A DNA stretch of 64,000 nt, from assembly GCA_026874595.1 (NCBI GenBank), contig CM049320.1, positions 51,966,714 to 52,030,713 of the forward strand, in the 5' to 3' direction. Positions 45,950 to 59,351 of this stretch are shown piece by piece. The notes under the pieces are model-generated. The model saw nothing but the letters and a program-made list of their open reading frames with translations. It made no database searches and was not told where the DNA came from. The stretch comes from Sipunculus nudus (Eukaryota; Annelida; Sipuncula; Golfingiida; Sipunculidae). Made by a program: the position numbers and the translations under genes. How positions within the stretch are numbered: the first letter of the stretch is position 1; the number at the start of each line of letters is the position of its first letter.

Positions 45950-46795
45950 TCAGTTGTCATGAACGAAGGTGTCGTCTTGCTTCCCTGACTCTCTGGCTCA
46001 AGTCCTCTTGCACGTATACGTCCGAGTTGACCTTCTTCAGTTCTCTGATTGTTAGGCCCATGATTTCCTCCCTCTGTTCAAATTTTCCAAATTAAACTAT
46101 TATTGGCTTCGGCTTCCCTGGGAATTTCCATTTAAGCCTGTGGGCTCTCTCTACATCTATTTCATCATCTGCCATTTTCATTTCTTCTCTAATAATCTTT
46201 TTGACTTTATATACACAATCAGTCCATGTTTTACCTCTTTCAACATCGTTTATGCCATGGAATTTTAAAATTATTCCTTTTTGAATGTTCCACTAATTTA
46301 TCCAGTTTTGCATTAATTTTTTTTTATTCTCACTTTTCAACTCTGCCATCTCTTCCTGTAAAATAGTTATCTTTTCAGTTAATTTGTTCAGTATACCTGG
46401 TTAGGACAACTCATGACATCCTATAGTATCCTTAACGGCGGAGCTATGACTTGGTTCATTTGCTTTATTTTTTCAGATGGCTTGGCTTTTGGGTCCAGAT
46501 CCTATCCTTCATTACCGCTCACCTTTGTATTGCCAGCCTCCGAGGCTCCTCTATTGTGCACCATGTGACCCTTACATGCTTGAGCATCCGGCCATGAATG
46601 TCCTTGCGGGCAGGGTGGTTTCTTCGGGCCTGGGTTCAGCTCACCCCCCCCCCCCCCATCCTGCGCCAACAACATCGCCAGCAGTGTTGCCAGGCGCAAT
46701 GTCAAACTCAGGGATTTCACAACGAATTTCATTTTTGAGCGTGGCTGTACAAGACAGTCAATTCGGGCCCGCCAAATGTATGTGCTGACACCCAT
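45950..46795 (-). mobile_element. LINE ORF1 remnant with 2A-like leader
   Basis: From 46795 on the minus strand: a hydrophobic leader (L-T-L-R-L-A-T-L-L-A-M-L-L) then G-E-L-N-P-G-P (about 46628-46650), resembling the 2A-like translational-recoding leaders known from some animal non-LTR elements. Further on, I-L-K-F-H-G-I-N-D-V-E-R, K-T-W-T-D-C-V-Y-K-V-K-K-I-I-R-E-E, I-D-V-E-R-A-H-R-L (near 46.15 kb), K-P-K-P-I-I-V and V-Y-V-Q-E-D-L-S-Q-R-V-R-E, the L1-type ORF1 RNA-binding domain order. One TAA and a shift or two interrupt it. A run of 14 C (G on this strand) replaces the usual acidic residues before NPGP. Confidence 0.8.
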
Positions 46796-46904
46796 ATTAA
46801 TGCAACTCCTAGATATATGTCCTTATAAAGTAAAGGTGATGTAAATGCCTCAAAACAAAATCAAAACTTAACTTTGTGCAACGAAAATGTGTAAACTACC
46901 CCTG

Positions 46905-47215
46905 TACCGTCAAGACCAAAAGTAAAATTTCGTACCGGTAAAGAGTCATATCGATAATGAGTTAAAGGTCGTATTGATACTATCGTATCGGTAAAGAGTG
47001 AATTATCGATAATTAGTCAACTATCGTAACGATACAGAGTCAACTTTGGTTCGATACAAAGTCATCCATCGTATTGGTTCAAAGTAAAATATCGTATCGA
47101 TACAGATTCAAGTATCGTATCGATACAGATTCAACCACCGTTTCGGTCCAGAGTCAACTATCGTATCGGTACAGAGTCAAATTTTGTATCGAAACAGAGT
47201 CAAAAATTGATGTCA
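46905..47215. repeat. 24-bp minisatellite (TATCGTATCGATACAGAGTC)
   Basis: About twelve degenerate units of 24-26 bp with the core ATCGTATCGATACAGAGTCAA-like pattern. Three to four units of the same motif are found at 38840-38925, on the other side of the LINE and GC-rich composite. Confidence 0.9.
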
Positions 47216-47504
47216 TTGTATTGATATGTTAACTATATATGACCATTCAAAACGTTTGACATTAGCTAAATTCTAAATAGTTTTAATGAATTCTCCGGCA
47301 AAGATTTGTGATTTGAAAGCGTAAAAATCTCATATCAATTCATAATCGCCGGATAAAACCACATTTGTTTCGAACATTTATTCCGTGTTATATGCACCCA
47401 TGCAGCTTTATTAAAATCTTGGAGATTTAACCTTTAAAGCATGCTGATTCTAAATTAACCGTGTACCACTGCCCACTTAGTGAAATATTTTGAAGTAAAA
47501 TTTT

Positions 47505-47640
47505 TATCACGCAAACGTTACCGGTAGTGATTATGAGGAGATGAAGGTTAATTCTCACAAACATCTCGAAAACAAATTGGTCAAATTTTGAAAGGATCAC
47601 AGAGCTCATTGGCTCTGATATCTTAACGAAAGGTTATAAC
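47505..47640 (-). other. Block homologous to 21.9 kb, possible METTL24-like 5' exon
   Basis: Minus-strand frame M-S-S-V-I-L-S-K-F-D-Q-F-V-F-E is open, after a TATCAG acceptor-like site. The homolog at 21865-21975 adjoins a METTL24-like exon. Family membership is inferred from position only. Confidence 0.3.
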
Positions 47641-47804
47641 TTATTGGTGATTTCTTTTACATATAAAGAAAGGATTAATTATAAATTATCGCAAATGTTA
47701 CTGACGTTCTCTTACAATTGAAAAAAATATAAACAGGTCAGGAACATGTCCTTTACAGCAAAAGGTTCTACTGTTGCACAAGAAAAAAAAAATCTCAAGC
47801 TTAC

Positions 47805-47918
47805 CCTCATACATTGGCTGCTTCTTTGCAAATATTTTAGGGCGAAGAATATACAGATGGTTAAAGCTATGAATAAGACAACAGCCTGTCCTTTCGAGCC
47901 AAGACCAAACAAATGCAT
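47805..47918 (-). CDS. Candidate first exon with membrane anchor (METTL24-like?)
   Basis: Minus-strand ATG at 47918 opens 38 codons: a short basic start (M-H-L-F-G-L-G-S-K-G-Q), a ~19-residue hydrophobic segment (A-V-V-L-F-I-A-L-T-I-C-I-F-F-A-L), then K-Y-L-Q-R-S-S and a consensus donor AGG/GTAAGC in phase 0. This is the layout of a type II (signal-anchor) membrane protein, as reported for METTL24-type proteins. Same strand and upstream of the METTL24-like core, 10 kb away. Linking exons are missing, so the assignment is tentative. A second ATG 10 codons upstream is less likely. Confidence 0.45.
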
Positions 47919-48034
47919 TTTCTGTGAATAATTAAGAAAAGAACTCATTTGAATAAAACTACTATATATAAGGACGTAGTTCTAGCTTGTGTTACTGTCG
48001 TCTTATTCTAACAGTTGAACAACTATATAACTAT

Positions 48035-48038
<4 letters not shown>

Positions 48039-48084
<46 letters not shown>
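48039..48084. repeat. (TA)n microsatellite
   Basis: TA tract with TATG/TTTATA interruptions to the right. Nothing else was recognised in 48.1-48.6 kb. Confidence 0.9.
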
Positions 48085-48085
<1 letters not shown>

Positions 48086-48641
48086 TTATATAAATGTCAC
48101 GTATTGTATAGTCTAGCATATTTGTGCTATCAGACAAGTCTAATCAGATGTTAGATAATGAACAGGTGCACATAAAGTTGCTTTGTGCTGAATCGCGATT
48201 AAATCTTGCCTGAACTTACACTCCGTATTGAATCAAAGGGAAACGCTATACAATATAGATAGAGATAAAAGTGTATGCATGCATATACGTTATAGGTCTT
48301 CTATCGTGTTATGTTTGCTGGGCAGGTACACGCATGTATGACTGGTCAAAATGCCAGTTTGACAGAACATGTTAAACATATATATAACAATTTAAATGAT
48401 GACAGCCAGAGGATTGCTCACTATAAACTCAGAAAGTGACCGCCATGTTCCACTCATCAATTCTGAGCCTAGCATATGTGGTGAAAATTAATGTGAAACA
48501 TGCTTTGCTTATAAACCGCCTATAAAACAGACTAGTATTGAAGCTGACATATTTATATATAGATATACACATACGTTAAAAAAACATTTTGAATTAAAAG
48601 GTATAAAAAGTAAAATGCGGTATCAGCCAGCTGAACTATTC

Positions 48642-49659
<1,018 letters not shown>

Positions 49660-49721
<62 letters not shown>

Positions 49722-49742
49722 GAGAGAGGGAGGGGAGAGAGA
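49660..49742. repeat. (TA)n(GA)n compound microsatellite
   Basis: Begins at the right end of the Tigger element. Poly Y-I and poly R-E frames here are artefacts. Another (TA)n lies at 49858-49914. Confidence 0.95.
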
Positions 49743-49854
49743 TATGTAAGAATAGCCTTGCTGGTTCTTTGTTTAGAGAAGTGGAACATAAATACACAGA
49801 AAAAATGTCGGTCCACAGCCGATCAAATTGAGCCCATGACCTTCCGACTGGAGA

Positions 49855-49916
<62 letters not shown>

Positions 49917-49919
49917 ATG

Positions 49920-50620
49920 ACACTTTTCAAGAAATTGTTTGGATGGTAACCATCCTTCGTGAAATATTATCCAAGGTCCACCTAGATATCTAGTGCGGGC
50001 GTTTCCAATTGGAACGATTTTTGGAAGGAAACACAGAAAAGGGAACAAGGCGGCATCGTCCGACCATACTTTTGTTTACATGTTACCAAGGAAACTCTAT
50101 TGAAGAAAGCTTAAAATCATCTATGCTGTTCGATATCCGAAAGATTTGGCAGTGCCGTATTACTATTTTCATATGAAAGTAGTAGCTTTGCGAGCTTGGA
50201 AGGGAACAAGGATGTCTTCTTTGATGCATATATGAGAGGGAATTATTCTTTGGGAGTTAATTTGATCACGTGGTTAGTTTCCTCCCCAATCAAAACAACT
50301 TCAGTATTTTCCATGTGACATATAAAGCCCTTAGAAGAGACCCATCTCGGCGGATCAGTGATATTGCAGAATTCAACGGAAACCCCTGAATCCAGAGAAC
50401 CTTAATAAAATCGGGAAGCTATCGGACGTTGATACAATGAAAAAGCATCTGTTTAACTGATCGGATGTACAACCCTGCCAACTGGCGGTTGGTTTAAGCG
50501 ATCCAACAAAGTTGGATCCTGGAAACAACTCTTCATTGACTGGCAAAACAAAAGGAAAATAGATGCAATTTTGGAAAAGATGGGGAAGGAGCAAAGTTTC
50601 CGATTTGACTGCAATTGACA
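49920..50620 (+). pseudogene. Cytosolic sulfotransferase copy 5, exon 2 relic
   Basis: Starts in the intron end (GACACTTTTCAAG) right after a (TA)n tract, then V-W-M-V-T-I-L-R and, through many shifts and stops, the R-Y-P-K-D-L-A-V-P-Y-Y-Y-F motif, A-W-K-G-T, I-S-D-I-A-E-F-N-G, and G-S-W-K-Q-L-F-I-D. Exon 1 is absent. The changes are older than those in copies 3 and 4. A diverged, single-exon relic. Confidence 0.85.
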
Positions 50621-51290
50621 ATATGCTCTGAGTAGCACTCTGTCCAAACAGCACGATAAATGAAAATGAAAAGCTGTTTTCCAAATCTGTGATAAATGTG
50701 GAAACGATCACCTGTTATGATTGTAGTTGTTTTTCAATAAATGTAAAAAATCAATTTAACATATTTACTTCTATCATGTCATACACATTTAAACTCACCG
50801 TGCACAGTACTTGTAGGTATCATTTTTCCCTCTATCATATTTAGCAATGTCCTTCAAACATATTCTTTTCTCGAGTCTTCTTGATAGTCACAAGCAGAAA
50901 ACATTTAGTATGAACTCATTGACTAGTATTTATTGACGATCATTTACAGATGATTTGCCATTTAAAAGAACAATGAATATACGGCGCAATATAAAGAATC
51001 ACAAATGTTTATTTATGATAAGAGAAAGAATAATATTATTAAATCGCATCTATGGCGATGCGAGAAAAGTTAGAGAACATATTTAATCAGGAATTAAGCG
51101 GGATCCTGTTGGTAATATATATTCAGCCTGAGATCTGATATAGAAAGCCTTGTTTACTTTTTATGCCTTATATAATGTAGACATTGCTTACGGCTATCAC
51201 CTTCAGCTGCTGTATAACTTCGCAGTCTATGGTGAAAAGGGAGACAAGTTATCAAGTCTGCCAGCGAGGCAATGCTCTATACCACAAAGA

Positions 51291-51292
<2 letters not shown>

Positions 51293-51323
<31 letters not shown>
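51293..51323. repeat. (TG)n microsatellite
   Basis: Pure TG run. 50.62-51.6 kb otherwise shows SULT 3' flank homologous to 33.8-34.1 kb and no gene. Confidence 0.9.
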
Positions 51324-51599
51324 AACTGCACAATTCCTTAATAACAAGTGCACATATTCCATTTTTGACCTTTCAGACAGGGTTAACTAGATGTTAAGAT
51401 ACGACCCGTACACTTAAGCCATTAGCCAGTCAAAAGTAACAAAGGATTCTGTTTCATACATTGTACTTCCGGAATTTAACCACTTGCATACCAACGCGTG
51501 TGCTTATAACATCGTTCAATGTCCAAAATAATGCAATAATGTAAAATACACCAATGTCGCATTGAGTGTGAATCTTGGTCTTCAAATGAAATAAGGTGT

Positions 51600-52387
51600 G
51601 TAAAACATAAATTACTACCTCAACAATATTTGATTTTTCCCTTGTTTGGAGAGAGTCTTCGTAATGGCGAATACATCAATTAACCGTGAAGCTAAGACCT
51701 CTTTCTCGTTGTGTCACATTCTGCCTGCCTTTTAATGTTTGTATTTATATCAGCTACTTCGGAGACATGCTATTCAAAGATCATAATCTGTATTAATATT
51801 ATCCCATTCCTATCTTAGTGAACAATTCGACTTTGTGGTGGAGACCTTGACCGATTTCCTTGACATTAAAAGTTGTTTTGTATGACCAGGAACAATACAT
51901 TATATGAACATAAAACAAGGGTCCTAGTTGTCACAACTATAAGCAAAACTCATAAGGACCCAGCTGACAGGTCCAAAATCAAATGAAATAGAATATTCTA
52001 GAACATTTTAGGCAAACTTTATTGTTTAACACGCTGTTGTATCGAACATATAATTTGTAGACAATTCTTCCGCCTTCCCGCCTTCAGCTGTCTACCATCG
52101 CTGTGTTCATTAAAAAAAAGAGCCAAGTGCCCAAGTGTCACAAACTCAGACATATGCCCCAGATTCACTTCAATGTTCATTGAAGATAAATGACTGTTTT
52201 GTAACGAACACATAAAGTTGTTCTGGATCAACAAACATCATACGGCATAGCCTGTCAGACTCACGGTTTTGGCGTCCTTTTAGTATTAAACGGCAATGGA
52301 TATAGATCTGTTGTAAAACCACACTACAATGTCTTCTGTACACAAATGCGACAGTATTATAGTCCCCTGCCTGGGTTACAGAACCAT
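51600..52387. repeat. Local dispersed repeat family copy
   Basis: Matches 59.65-60.0 kb, then jumps to the part found at 30.35-30.7 and 60.5-60.85 kb (GGACATATGCCCCAGATTCA, GCATAGCCTGTCAGACTCAC). Confidence 0.8.
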
Positions 52388-53399
52388 AGACGCACTAAGC
52401 CCCTGTCGGGTGACACAACCATACTAACTTCTAAATTTATGGTTAATACTACTTCGACGAATTAACCTCGTCTTGGGTAACAATGGGCAACTACATTAGT
52501 TCCTACAAAAGCGGCTACAAGGAGCCTCTGGAGTCCACTGAAACACTAACTTATTCCCTTCCCATCGGAACCAGACTCAAATAAATGCGTAGTATTTTTT
52601 CCAGCTTTTAGCGCGTCGTCCTTGCATTCCAACGTAAAATGACATGTGACTTCTCAGACAGTGAGGCTAACTGACCACACAGCGGAAAGTGCACTCCATG
52701 TTTTTTTTTTTAAATCTGATTATGCGTCGGATGTAAACAAAAGCCTTTTGAAGGTGACCTTGGTTTTATACATAATTCTTCTATTACCTTCCAATATAAT
52801 CTGACAATAAACAGTAAGTGTTATCCCTAAAAAATAACTGTGTAATCACAATCTCACCCTAGATCATCAATGGATTACATGAATACATTACCCGCTCCTG
52901 GTCTATAGCTATGACGTCACATGTGATTCTCTTTCTTGAGTCTTTCAACGCCAGTATATATTCATCAATACATCAGCATGCATATAACATTATATTATTG
53001 ATGTTTATAAAATAAACCTGTATATGATATTATATCGGTGAGGTTTACAAAATAAACATTTTACATACAATACATACATGTAATTATACATTGATACAAC
53101 ATACCAGTACTACTATCATATTCCTTTTAACACTTTGATTATACATGACAAATATTTTTTCTGTATCCTAATATAAGTTTCTTATATAACTATTTAAACT
53201 TCTTTTGGAAATTCCATATTATCTTCTTATAAACCAGTAGTAGTACTGCATACAAAAAGTCTGTTCCTTCTAGATAATTTTTAATTAGATCAATGAATGG
53301 ATATTTACACAATCCGTCTTAAAAATGTGCTCCATCGTTATTATTCCACAGATTCCACCTTAAACCTGTAGTTTAGAAGATGCAAAGACCATCTCATGA

Positions 53400-55072
53400 T
53401 ACTGTTGGTGATGCATTTAGGTTTGTTCAGATAAAGAAGGTGTTGGTGATCTGTTTGCACAGTAAATTCAACACCTGTAAGATAAAATTTAAATTCTTCC
53501 ACGACCGACGCTAAAGCTAAATATTCCTTTTTAATTGTGGAGTTTTCCTCCCTCTAATTTACAGTTTCTTGCTGGCATAAGCAACTGGGAATAATTGTGA
53601 ATCGTGCTACTGTAACAAAAAAGCACCAATCTCTATATTTGAACCATCAGTTTGTAACACAAATGGTTTGATGGGATTATGTAACTGCAAAATTGGTCTA
53701 TTTACCAAATAATCCTTTAATGTACAGTGAGCTCTCTATCGTGGCTCATCCCATTCTACTTTGTTAGGTTTCCCTTTATTGGTCAAATGTGTTCATGGTG
53801 CAGCTATGGCAGGAGAATTAGGAATGTAATTCTTGTAGTACCCTACATATCCATTAAATGGTCGAATCTCCTTCTTGGTTCTAGATCTAGCTGCTCCGTC
53901 AATAATAAAAAAAATGGTCATCATGTGGACCAAGGACATTGACCTCAATTTGGTGCCATAAAAAAACAACACTTGTGGCCACCAATAAACGCGTCGATGG
54001 TCTTGCAGTCAACCAAGCTACTCTCAACCTACTCAGAAGCTCTTTGATTACACAGATATGTTAATCTCAAGTTTTGGTGTGCACTAACAAGTCATCAATG
54101 TAACTATCCACACTATTCTTACAATTTAGCAACTTTCGAATGCCTCGCAATAGAGTTGCTCCCGAATTTACCATTTAGGATGGCATCTTTAAGAATTCAT
54201 AACTACCATCAGGTGTAACATTGTTTTGTGTGCATCTTGTTAAGTACTGGCACTTGCCAATATCCTTTGCTCAGATCCATCTTAAAGAAATACTTATCTC
54301 CAGTCCGGTTTCCTGAACACATCAGAGTCTAGCAATAGGTTCTTGATCTATCACTGCTTGCTTATTTAAATTGCGATAATCAACACACACCCTGTTGGTG
54401 CAAACATTTTTATTATTCGCACGACCACCACTGGTGCTGCATAATGTGATTTAGATTCTCTAATTACATCCATTCTCAACATATCATCAATGTCTTGTTT
54501 AAGAGATTCAGGTACAGCATTGGGTAAAGGGTACGATTTACATTTGATTGGTCTATCAGATGACAACTCAACTTTGTGTTGTATTATATCTGTTGTACCA
54601 GGTAGGTCAGTAAAAACATTTTTATTCTTGTACAACCAGCTTTAAATCATATTTTTGACTGGAGTCTATCTTACTCCTTTTAATACATCACGAGATAATT
54701 CTTTGGCCACACAAGTGTTATATTTAAACAAATCATCATCATCAGCTGTATCATTTACATCAGCCTCACTGGGCTTTACAACAGTTGGTCATACAACATC
54801 TAATATGGTATTTCCCGTCTTTATTGTACTTTGCTCTTTGCAGTCTCAGAATTAGCTTGCACCTGTGATATATATTTTCAACAAATTGATTTGGTAAATC
54901 TTGATTTTACCATTGACCCTGACCTTGTAATCGTTTGTACCCACAGTACCTACCACAGTGTAAGGTCCCTTCCATTGGATTAGCTACTTTTTATGATCTG
55001 TGGGGAGCATTATCAGTACCTGATCACTGATCTGTAATGTTCTTGACTTAGCCCTGCTGTCATAAGTATTGG
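53400..55072 (-). mobile_element. Ty3/gypsy element copy 2: RNase H, RT and integrase C-terminus
   Basis: Homolog of 23.88-25.55 kb with the same order on the minus strand: integrase GPY/F domain (55.07-54.85 kb; Q-W-K-G-P/T-V, D-Y-K-V-R-V-N-G-K), linker, RT from F-T-D-L-P-G-T-T at 54.61 kb, an intact catalytic Y-I-D-D with L-L-V-H-T-K at about 54.08 kb, then thumb and RNase H to about 53.4 kb. A stop follows HTKT and other breaks occur, so no full frame remains. Confidence 0.88.
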
Positions 55073-55203
55073 TTATAACCCAATGAAATGTTATGCAAGC
55101 CGGGAGGTTTGCGAGGCTAGTGTCACATGGCAGGCTCGCCTGCCATGATTGACACAGGCCGAGCAAATCTCACCGCTTGCTTTACATTTCATTGGGCTAT
55201 AAC
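55072..55203. mobile_element. Foldback element inside gypsy integrase, copy 2
   Basis: 132 bp, homolog of 25550-25693 with the same ends (GTTATAACCCAATGAAATG and mirror). The central loop is lost: GGCAGGCTCGCCTGCC remains where copy 1 has two 12-bp arms and a 5-base loop. Confidence 0.85.
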
Positions 55204-55389
55204 TTATTTGTCCCACATGTCCCGCCTCCTTGGTCGAAATTCACGCGTGTCATTTTTTTTGGCTACGCACCATTTCTTTGTCATATTTGGTCACTTTTCA
55301 TGACCCTGTGATGCAAGCAGATTTGAACGTTCAGTTAGAACAAAGGAAAATACGCCGAATAGGGGACAATATCCCTTATACCTGTCTTA

Positions 55390-55745
55390 TGATTTTCCTA
55401 GTTCTGTAGGGGCTTATTCCAGAGTTTTCACTATTCTCTGTCTCAATTCAAAGACGTACTGATAACAACTCTGAACTTCTAGAGTCTGTTATTCTTTTGA
55501 ACATAACTCTTTCAAAATTTGCATTGGTCCTCTAACAGGCCGACAATACAACAATTCAAATGGGTAAAACCTGTTGCCTCTTGTAGCAATTATCTATATG
55601 CAAACAGTAATGCATTAATGTACCTATGCAATTGCTTAGGTTGTTCCTCACAAAATCGCCTCAACAATATTTTGAGGTACCCATTGAACCTCTCAACAAG
55701 ACCATTGCAGGTGGGATGGTATGGTAGTCTCTTTGTATCTAAGCT
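55390..55745 (-). mobile_element. Ty3/gypsy element copy 2: integrase core
   Basis: Homolog of 25.88-26.25 kb: Y-H-P-T-C-N-G-L-V-E-R-F-N-G, E-x-P-K-Q-L-H-R-Y-I-N-A-L-L. Cut upstream at the same point by the local repeat family, so the truncation predates the segmental duplication. Confidence 0.85.
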
Positions 55746-56150
55746 TAGCGGGTGCCTTGCTTCCAAGTCGCCCGGTTACACCATTACGCTGGTTTTCATG
55801 AGTTATGACATTGTCACTTTCTAAACCGACAACTAAAGAGTATATCTATGCATCAATTCGCTAAGCTTGCCGTCTGGTTTGGTAAAGTTTTTCTCAAATT
55901 CAGCTAAAAGAAAAATGTGCATCAGTTTCATCGATGCAGGGCTAGGATTGTATATATATACAATCAGTGTCAGTCTTTCACATGCCCCCCCCCCCGACCC
56001 GAATCGCACAAAGCATAATCTCGTAATCTCGTAAAGTCTCGGCTTTTCAAACCACGACGTTAGCTTCATTCTAACCACATTCACCTGATGATCGGGTCGC
56101 ATCCCGTGAAACAGTCTGTTGTGAATTAACAGTGTTGTTTTTCTTCAGAG

Positions 56151-56188
<38 letters not shown>

Positions 56189-57007
56189 CATCAGATTTGC
56201 TTATGTTTTGAACGCAGTTATATTGAACATATAAATTATGGAGCGTAGACAATTATTCCGCCCGTATGCCTTCATCTGTCTATCAACGCTGTGATCATTA
56301 AAAAAAGAGTGCGTAAGTCTGTAGTTCTCCTGTACTACATCAGTTTCATCAATGCGGTGCTAGGATAATATTTATATATTCATATTATGAATTTTAATAG
56401 GGCTATGAATATATGGCGGATTTTCCCAGGGATAATGGCTTTACCCTTTTGGTGATATAATTGTGCCATGAGAGCTAATATTGTTTTGCACGCTGTTGCA
56501 TGGAAAATATAATTTGTGGAGCGAAGACAAAGGTTCTGCTCTCCCCCCCCCCCCCCCTTCTGCTTTCTGTCATCGCTGTGTTCAGTGAGAAAACAACCGA
56601 GTGCGTAAGTCTGTAGTCTCCTGTAGTGGCCCCAGGTGGCGCACCATAGTATATTCTGACCCAAGAGTGGTTATGTAAAATAACCCATCTACCAGGCCCC
56701 GCTATGCGTCAGTGAGTGCTTGGCAGGAATTGTATAGCTACGCGTGTGCTTATAACATCGTTTAAAGTACATAATGGCGCAGTAATGTAAAATACACGGG
56801 CGTCATATTGAGTGTGGACCTTGGCAGGCCTTCAAGTGATACCACTCTTCAAAACAAGGTGTTTGCAACATAATTTACTACCTCATAAAGATTTTATCTT
56901 TCACTTGTTTGGAGAAAGTCTTCGTATTAGCGAATACATCAGTTAATCTTGAAGGTGAGACCTCTTTCTGTTTCATAGATGCAGGGCTAGGATTGTATAC
57001 ACATACA

Positions 57008-57063
<56 letters not shown>

Positions 57064-59292
57064 ATATTTACGTGGCACATGAGAGCTCCTAATGTTTTGC
57101 ACGCTGTTGTATGGAACATATAATTTGTGGATCCGTAGACAATTCTTCCACCCTCCCGCCTTCAGCTTTCTATCATGTTCTCCTGTAGTAACCTGAGGTG
57201 GCGCACCATAGAACATTCTGACCCAACAGTGGTTATATTAAAGAACACATAAACCAAGCCTCGCTCTGCGTCAGTGAGTTATTGGCAGAATGCGAATCCA
57301 TTACAACAGTGCCAATGAGTAAAATCAGGACACAGTGAGACACGAGCGACGCTACTGGCCTCCGTCTGTAGGTAAGCCTGACCTTCGATAACAAATACCT
57401 TATTCTGAATTCAACACGAAATTGTGACGGCCTCTCAGCGTGTGAAGTATGAACTTATTGATCATGTTAAACTGTAATATCGATGGTAATCAAACACGAA
57501 AGCGAAGCGATTAAAGACTTGTCAAACAAAATAAAGTCCATCAAGGACATAACACCTATTCATGCAGAAGCCTGCAAGATGAAAATCTCTCCTTTCTCTA
57601 TAAAAAAAATAATTTGTATTCCGGGCATGTTTAATGTTCTCTATGTAACAACTGCGTTATTCATGCTCAGTCATGCAAGGCAAATTTACGACAGGCCATG
57701 CAGATGAAAACTGGCACGCCAGTGTGGCGATCTTGACATGGGAGTCGGTGAATATAAATTGCAGACTATACTCGTCAAACCATTTTCCCACAAGAGAGGC
57801 TCTCGATTATTATAAAGAAGGTCGCAAATAAAAAAGCCAAATCATAAAGGCCAACCCACACTGTAAAATGTAACCAGTTAAAGGTAATAAACAATATTTA
57901 CAGGCCGCATAAATAAGAAGACGTGCACCAAACAATTAATAACTTCTCTTTCAAAAAGTTAGTTTATGGTAAGAAAATGATAAACAATATTTTCTCAGGG
58001 GTAATGGCTTATCCCTTTTGGTGATATATATGTCACATGAAAGCTTACAGTTTTGCACGCTGTTGTATGGAAAATATAATTTGTGGAGCTTAGACAATGC
58101 CTCGCCCCCCCCCCCCCAGCTTCAGCTGTCTGTCATCGCTGTGTTCAGTGAGAAAAGAGCCAAGTGCGTAAGTCTGTAGTACTCCTGTAGTGCCCCCAGG
58201 TGGCGCACCAGAGTATATTCTGACCCAAGAGTGGTTATGTTAAAGAACACAACAACTAGGCCCCGCTATGCGTGAGTGATGTGCAGGAATTGTATACACA
58301 CGCGTGTTCTTATAACATCGTTTTAAAGTACAAAGTTGCGCATTAATGTAATATACATGAATGTCAGATTAAGTGTGGACCTTGGCAGGCCTTCAAGTGA
58401 TACCGCTCTTTAATATAAGGTCTGTACAACATAATTTAGTACCTCAACAAGATTTAATATTTCACCTGTTTGGAGAAAGTCTTCGTTTTGCCGAATACAT
58501 TAGTTAATAGTGAAGGCGAGACCTCTTTCTCTTTATGTTTTTTTTTTTGTCTGCCTTTTAATGCTTGTATTAATATCAGCTACTTCGGAGTCATGCTATC
58601 AAAAGATCACAATCGCTATCAATATCATCCCATTCCTATCTTGGTGAAGAAACTTAGCTTTGTGGTGGAGAACTTGACCAATTGTTTTGCATTTCAAGGT
58701 GATTTGTATGATCAGGAACAATAAATTATGTGAACATTAATCAAAGGCCCTAGTCGTCACAACTCTAAGCAAGACTCTAGATAGTTATTAGAAGGACCCA
58801 GTTGACAGGTCCAACATCAAATGAAATCCGACGTATGAAAGGTTAAAAGAACATTTTGACAAATTGCTCAAGTACTTATAAACAAGAACAGATGCACCGG
58901 AAACAGGGAAAGTTTACAAGCCTGTATACGATCGGTCGGGTTCCCGATGGGTTTGATTTGCTTGGAGGGAACATGGAGCGTTTAAGTGCAAGAAGACATG
59001 TTCAGTTGGCTTGTTCATAATTCATGAAACAACATGTCCTGGAGGGGCGGAGTATCTTAGCTTACCGGGTGCCTTGCTTCCAAGACGCCCGGCTACCCGG
59101 TTAAACCATTACGCTCTGGTTTTCATGAGGTGTGGCATGGTCATTTTCTAAACGGACATCTAAAGAGTATATCTATGCATCAATTCGCTTAGCTTGCCAT
59201 CTGGTTTGGTCAAGTTTGTCTCAAATTCAACTTCTGCTAATAGAACATTGAGCATCAGTTTCATCGATGCAGGGCTAGGATTGTATATGTAT

Positions 59293-59351
<59 letters not shown>

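Noticed and set aside
46477-46788. 103-codon plus-strand frame
   Set aside because: Shadow of the LINE ORF1 leader on the opposite strand.
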